DNA of 64,000 nucleotides, taken from Asaia lannensis NBRC 102526. Lineage in GTDB: Bacteria; Pseudomonadota; Alphaproteobacteria; Acetobacterales; Acetobacteraceae. The DNA lies in the NCBI RefSeq assembly GCF_024054035.1, contig NZ_JAMXQU010000001.1:124001-188000 (forward strand), written 5' to 3'. Below the pieces are notes generated by a model. That model was not told where the DNA came from. It did not search any database and saw nothing but the letters and a program-made list of their open reading frames with translations. This document shows, one piece after another, positions 61,139 to 64,000 of this stretch; positions within the stretch are counted from its first letter, which is position 1; the number at the start of each line of letters is the position of its first letter. The position numbers and the translations under genes were made by a program.

Positions 61139-62677
61139 ATGCTCCGGCTCTGGAATAAATCTTCCCAGTCGAGCCGGCTTCCATTTTCGACAGGGAAAAT
61201 GATACTGGCTGATCTTGTCGTCGGAGCGCTTTCTGCTCTGGCGCTTCCGCCTGTTTATTGCCTTCCTGCGCTGGCTCTGGGGCTGCTTTATCTCTACCGC
61301 TGCACCCAGGATGCTTCCAGTAACCGGCAACTTGCCGTTCATGCTTTCTTCTTCGGGCTTGGATACCATACCGCTGCCCTGTCGTGGCTGACCAATGCCA
61401 TTCTCACACGCGCCCACGATTTCTGGTGGGCCGTGCCGATTGCCGCTCCAGGGTGCGCGCTGATCCTTGCGCCCTTCATCATGGTACCCGTCCTTCTCTG
61501 CCGCCTTGTGCCAGCGGGCCCATGGCGGATGGTTCTGCTGGCATCGCTATGGACCCTGGCAGATATGGCGCGGGTCTTCATTTTCACCGGTTTTCCGTGG
61601 AACCCGACCGGGAGCATCGTGGAGATTCCGGGTCTCGTCGGCGATCTTCTGAGCCAGCCTGCATCGATCATCGGTGTGGATGGGCTGACCTTCGTGGTTG
61701 TGCTGCTGGGCCTGCTGGTCTGGGAAGGTAGAAAGCACCGTCTGGGTCTTGGCTGTTTCCTGCTCGTCTGGCTTGCGGGCGGAGCATACGCTCTTACTCA
61801 TCGTCATGACCTGCCCGTGACGAATCCTGTGGTGGTTCTGGTTCAGGGCAACGTACAGGAACGCGATATTCTCTCCCGTGACGGCGCCATGGAGGCCTTC
61901 AGGCTCTATTTGCGTCTCACCAATGAAGGTGTCGCAAAAGCGCGCGATCTCGCCGGTGACAGCAGCGCGGGCGACAGAAGCATTGTCTATCTCTGGCCTG
62001 AGTCGGGCTTTCCTGGTCTGCTGGATGAGGATGAGGGCGCACGCCGCATGATTGCCCGCGCGGCTGACGGTACCTGGGGTATGATCGGCTCCGACAGACG
62101 CGATGAGGCCAACCGGTATTATAACAGCATCATGGCGCTGGATGAGAGCGGACAGGTGAGGGCTGTTTATGACAAGTCGACGCTTGTTCCTTTTGGTGAA
62201 TACCAGCCGCGTTTTATCCCTTTCAATCTTCTTCCTGGCCAGTTGACGCCAGGGAGCGGTGTCACGACCTGGGATCTGCCCGGTCTCGGTGCCGTCGATC
62301 CACTTGTCTGCTACGAAGTTATTTTTTCCGGGCGCGTTGTCGGTGCCAGGCGTCCGGACTGGATCGCCAATGTCACCAACGATGCCTGGTTCGGAAACAG
62401 CGCTGGCCCGCGTCAGCATCTTGCCACGGCCAGAATACGCGCAGTCGAAGAGGGGCTTCCCGTTGTTCAGGCAGCCAATATGGGCATAACTGCTGCGTTC
62501 GATGCCTCGGGGCACGAGCTGGGCCGCCTGCCGTGGGGTCATGCAGGAACGCTCGTTCTGGCGCTTCCCTCGCCTCATCGGGCAACGCTCTTCTCCCGTT
62601 ACGGAAGAACGATTCCACTGGCGCTGTGTCTGCTCAGCGGTGCCATGGCTGTTTTTCTTGGGTATCGTCGTAAATAG
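61139..62677 (+). CDS. lnt: Apolipoprotein N-acyltransferase
   Basis: A 512-residue protein. Six or so N-terminal membrane helices precede a nitrilase-like domain: WPESGFPG (Glu), YDKSTLVPFGEY (Lys) and CYEVIFSG (Cys). NVTNDAWFGNSAGPRQH is also conserved. It adds the third acyl chain to lipoproteins at the inner membrane's periplasmic face. It follows olsB by 17 bases. Confidence 0.93.
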   Translation: MLRLWNKSSQSSRLPFSTGKMILADLVVGALSALALPPVYCLPALALGLLYLYRCTQDASSNRQLAVHAFFFGLGYHTAALSWLTNAILTRAHDFWWAVPIAAPGCALILAPFIMVPVLLCRLVPAGPWRMVLLASLWTLADMARVFIFTGFPWNPTGSIVEIPGLVGDLLSQPASIIGVDGLTFVVVLLGLLVWEGRKHRLGLGCFLLVWLAGGAYALTHRHDLPVTNPVVVLVQGNVQERDILSRDGAMEAFRLYLRLTNEGVAKARDLAGDSSAGDRSIVYLWPESGFPGLLDEDEGARRMIARAADGTWGMIGSDRRDEANRYYNSIMALDESGQVRAVYDKSTLVPFGEYQPRFIPFNLLPGQLTPGSGVTTWDLPGLGAVDPLVCYEVIFSGRVVGARRPDWIANVTNDAWFGNSAGPRQHLATARIRAVEEGLPVVQAANMGITAAFDASGHELGRLPWGHAGTLVLALPSPHRATLFSRYGRTIPLALCLLSGAMAVFLGYRRK

Positions 62678-62687
62678 ATAATAAAAA

Positions 62688-62720
62688 GTTAATCAGCGTC
62701 GTTTGGCGTCGAAGATTAAC
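62688..62720. promoter_or_regulatory. Dyad upstream of the XRE regulator
   Basis: GTTAATC, 19 bases, GATTAAC. It lies between lnt and the XRE gene and may be an autoregulatory operator, ending 20 bases before the XRE start. Confidence 0.4.
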
Positions 62721-62740
62721 CTTAGTATGAGTCCTGATTT

Positions 62741-63232
62741 ATGAGTAATACCGTGAAAAGCGCCTCGGCAGCCGGGCCGGTCGATGCCCTAGTGGGAGCG
62801 CGGATCAGGTTGCGCCGAACCCTGCTGGGTATGTCCCAGGAGAAGCTCGGTGCGGCATTGGGGCTGACTTTTCAGCAGGTGCAGAAATATGAGCGCGGCG
62901 CCAACAAGGTCGGTGCAAGCCGTCTTTACGAGATGTCCAAAGTGCTCGATGTGCCGATAGGGTTCTTCTTCGACGATCTGGTGAGCGATGGACGTGACGG
63001 GCGCGGTCTCGGAATGGCATCTCCCGGTTTTTCCGAAGCGCCCTCCGGTTTCGGTGAAGGCAAGGAGACCGGGAGCGGTTTCGGAAAAGCGAGGACGCAC
63101 GCTTATCCTCCGCTGGACGAGATGTCTGTGGAGCTTTTGCGCGCTTTCAGGAATATCTCCGACGTACGCGTGCGTCGCCAGCTTGTGAATCTGGTCAAGA
63201 GCATGGCCACGACAGTCGATACTTCGGACTGA
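62741..63232 (+). CDS. XRE family transcriptional regulator
   Basis: A 163-residue protein. HTH: IRLRRTLLGMSQEKLGAALG and TFQQVQKYERGANKVGASRL. The C-terminal half is Gly-rich then helical (LDEMSVELLRAFRNISDVRV). It resembles the alphaproteobacterial XRE regulators near lnt. The target genes are unknown. Confidence 0.88.
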   Translation: MSNTVKSASAAGPVDALVGARIRLRRTLLGMSQEKLGAALGLTFQQVQKYERGANKVGASRLYEMSKVLDVPIGFFFDDLVSDGRDGRGLGMASPGFSEAPSGFGEGKETGSGFGKARTHAYPPLDEMSVELLRAFRNISDVRVRRQLVNLVKSMATTVDTSD

Positions 63233-63236
63233 TCGC

Positions 63237-63899
63237 TTATTCCCGACGCAGTACCCGGTCTGTCAGAAACGAGGCCAGTTTTCCTGCCACGAAATCCTGT
63301 TTCAGCTTCACCTCGTCATAATCCCGCTCGACCCACTCCAGAAAGGGAACGCGCCCTTCTGCCACGGATTGGTAGTGCAGGATGAATGCGTCGAGAATTC
63401 CTGTGCGCGACCGGTTGAAATGACCGAAACGCCAGTGAAGCTGTCGCAGGGCCTGTGCTGCGGTGCCCCCTTCGAACAGGATGACCAGAGCAGAGGCAAG
63501 TCCGGCACGGTCAGCGCCGGATTTGCAATGCATGAGCATCGGTCTGTCGAGTTCCTTGTACAGCCCGGCGAAACGCAAAATGCGGTCGCGATGCGGGGCG
63601 CCCCTGCTCTCGAACGCCATGTCGATATGGGTCAGGCCGAGTTGTTCTGCCGCATTGCGTGAAAGAGCGTCGGACCCGCAACGCCGATGTCCGCGCAGAT
63701 TGACCAGCGTACGCAGGCCAAGGCGGCGTTTCAGTCGTGCCAGCCGTGCAGGCGTGGGATGATTGCAACGATAGACCTTGCCCGGCACGACAGTAGCCAG
63801 ATTGGTCCAGGGAAGCCTGAAAATGGCGTGATCGACAAAAAGACTGTCGATCCATGCCTTGCGGCGTCCCGCAGATGTTGCAAGCGTTCCATCGAACAC
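63237..63899 (-). CDS. Protein tyrosine phosphatase-like protein
   Basis: About 220 residues from a GTG at 63899 (AGGAGA 6 bases upstream). MLMHCKSGADRAGLASAL is the CX5R phosphatase loop (Cys nucleophile, Arg). Upstream LRTLVNLRGHRR fits the P-loop-preceding strand. It is related to the atypical dual-specificity/tyrosine phosphatases of bacteria. Its 3' end meets the XRE gene 4 bases away. Substrate unknown. Confidence 0.82.
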   Translation of the reverse strand: MFDGTLATSAGRRKAWIDSLFVDHAIFRLPWTNLATVVPGKVYRCNHPTPARLARLKRRLGLRTLVNLRGHRRCGSDALSRNAAEQLGLTHIDMAFESRGAPHRDRILRFAGLYKELDRPMLMHCKSGADRAGLASALVILFEGGTAAQALRQLHWRFGHFNRSRTGILDAFILHYQSVAEGRVPFLEWVERDYDEVKLKQDFVAGKLASFLTDRVLRRE

Positions 63900-64000
63900 G
63901 ATGTCTCTCCTAGAATTGGTGTGCGGTGCCTGCCGCACCCATCATCATCCGTCAATTGCCGCCCATGATCGAGGTTGATACAAGATTATCATGCGCTCAG

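Noticed and set aside
1-64000. CRISPR arrays and prophage structural genes
   Set aside because: I looked for regularly spaced direct repeats and capsid, tail or lysis motifs and saw none; the only phage-like genes are the two recombinases.

Overview
The window is GC-rich alphaproteobacterial DNA. Homoserine dehydrogenase, class II FBPase, RecJ, OlsB, Lnt, Nfu, MucR- and Fur-like regulators, a TonB/ExbB/ExbD/ExbD operon and a gluconolactonase-type enzyme together suggest an acetic acid bacterium (Acetobacteraceae). The genus cannot be fixed from sequence reading alone.

Bases 1 to about 15,000 are accessory DNA. They end at a tRNA-Glu gene (15026-15101, minus) with a full-length tyrosine integrase beside its 3' end, the usual layout of a genomic island. 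Inside lie four copies of a dif-shaped inverted repeat (14-bp arm, 6-bp centre, 14-bp arm) at 1185, 5917, 10158 and 13722. They divide the island into cassette-like blocks: (A) TetR regulator, NmrA-type SDR, epoxide hydrolase, VapC-type toxin with antitoxin, and a small tyrosine recombinase; (B) a decayed NmrA copy, esterase-like hydrolase, TonB-dependent receptor and DUF2946-like protein; (C) NmrA-type SDR, divergent LysR regulator and S41 peptidase-like protein. A PepSY membrane protein fragment precedes the first site. This arrangement of sites is the most unusual thing in the window.

Bases 15,000 to 24,500 are core-like: recJ, glpX, hom, an aminotransferase and an OmpA-like lipoprotein on the minus strand, then clpP-like and two overlapping ferritin-like dimetal proteins on the plus strand. 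Bases 24,500 to 30,300 hold a probable carboxylate-use cluster: Ldh2-type dehydrogenase, dicarboxylate symporter, TonB-dependent receptor, and a divergent GntR/FCD regulator with a palindrome in between.

Bases 30,300 to 45,700 hold hemC, a small secreted repeat protein, an exported KatG followed by pseudoazurin and cytochrome b561 (a possible periplasmic peroxide and superoxide defence unit), a second large TonB-dependent receptor, a secreted hydrolase, pgm, a gluconolactonase-like enzyme, a Crp/Fnr regulator and an aldo-keto reductase.

Bases 45,700 to 64,000 are core genes: PBP1a, prfB with its programmed frameshift, the TonB energy-transduction operon, a two-component system, Nfu, a RutE-like nitroreductase, TsaB, RimI, MucR, Fur, OlsB, Lnt, an XRE regulator and a tyrosine phosphatase-like protein. 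The TonB operon supplies energy to the three TonB-dependent receptors found here.
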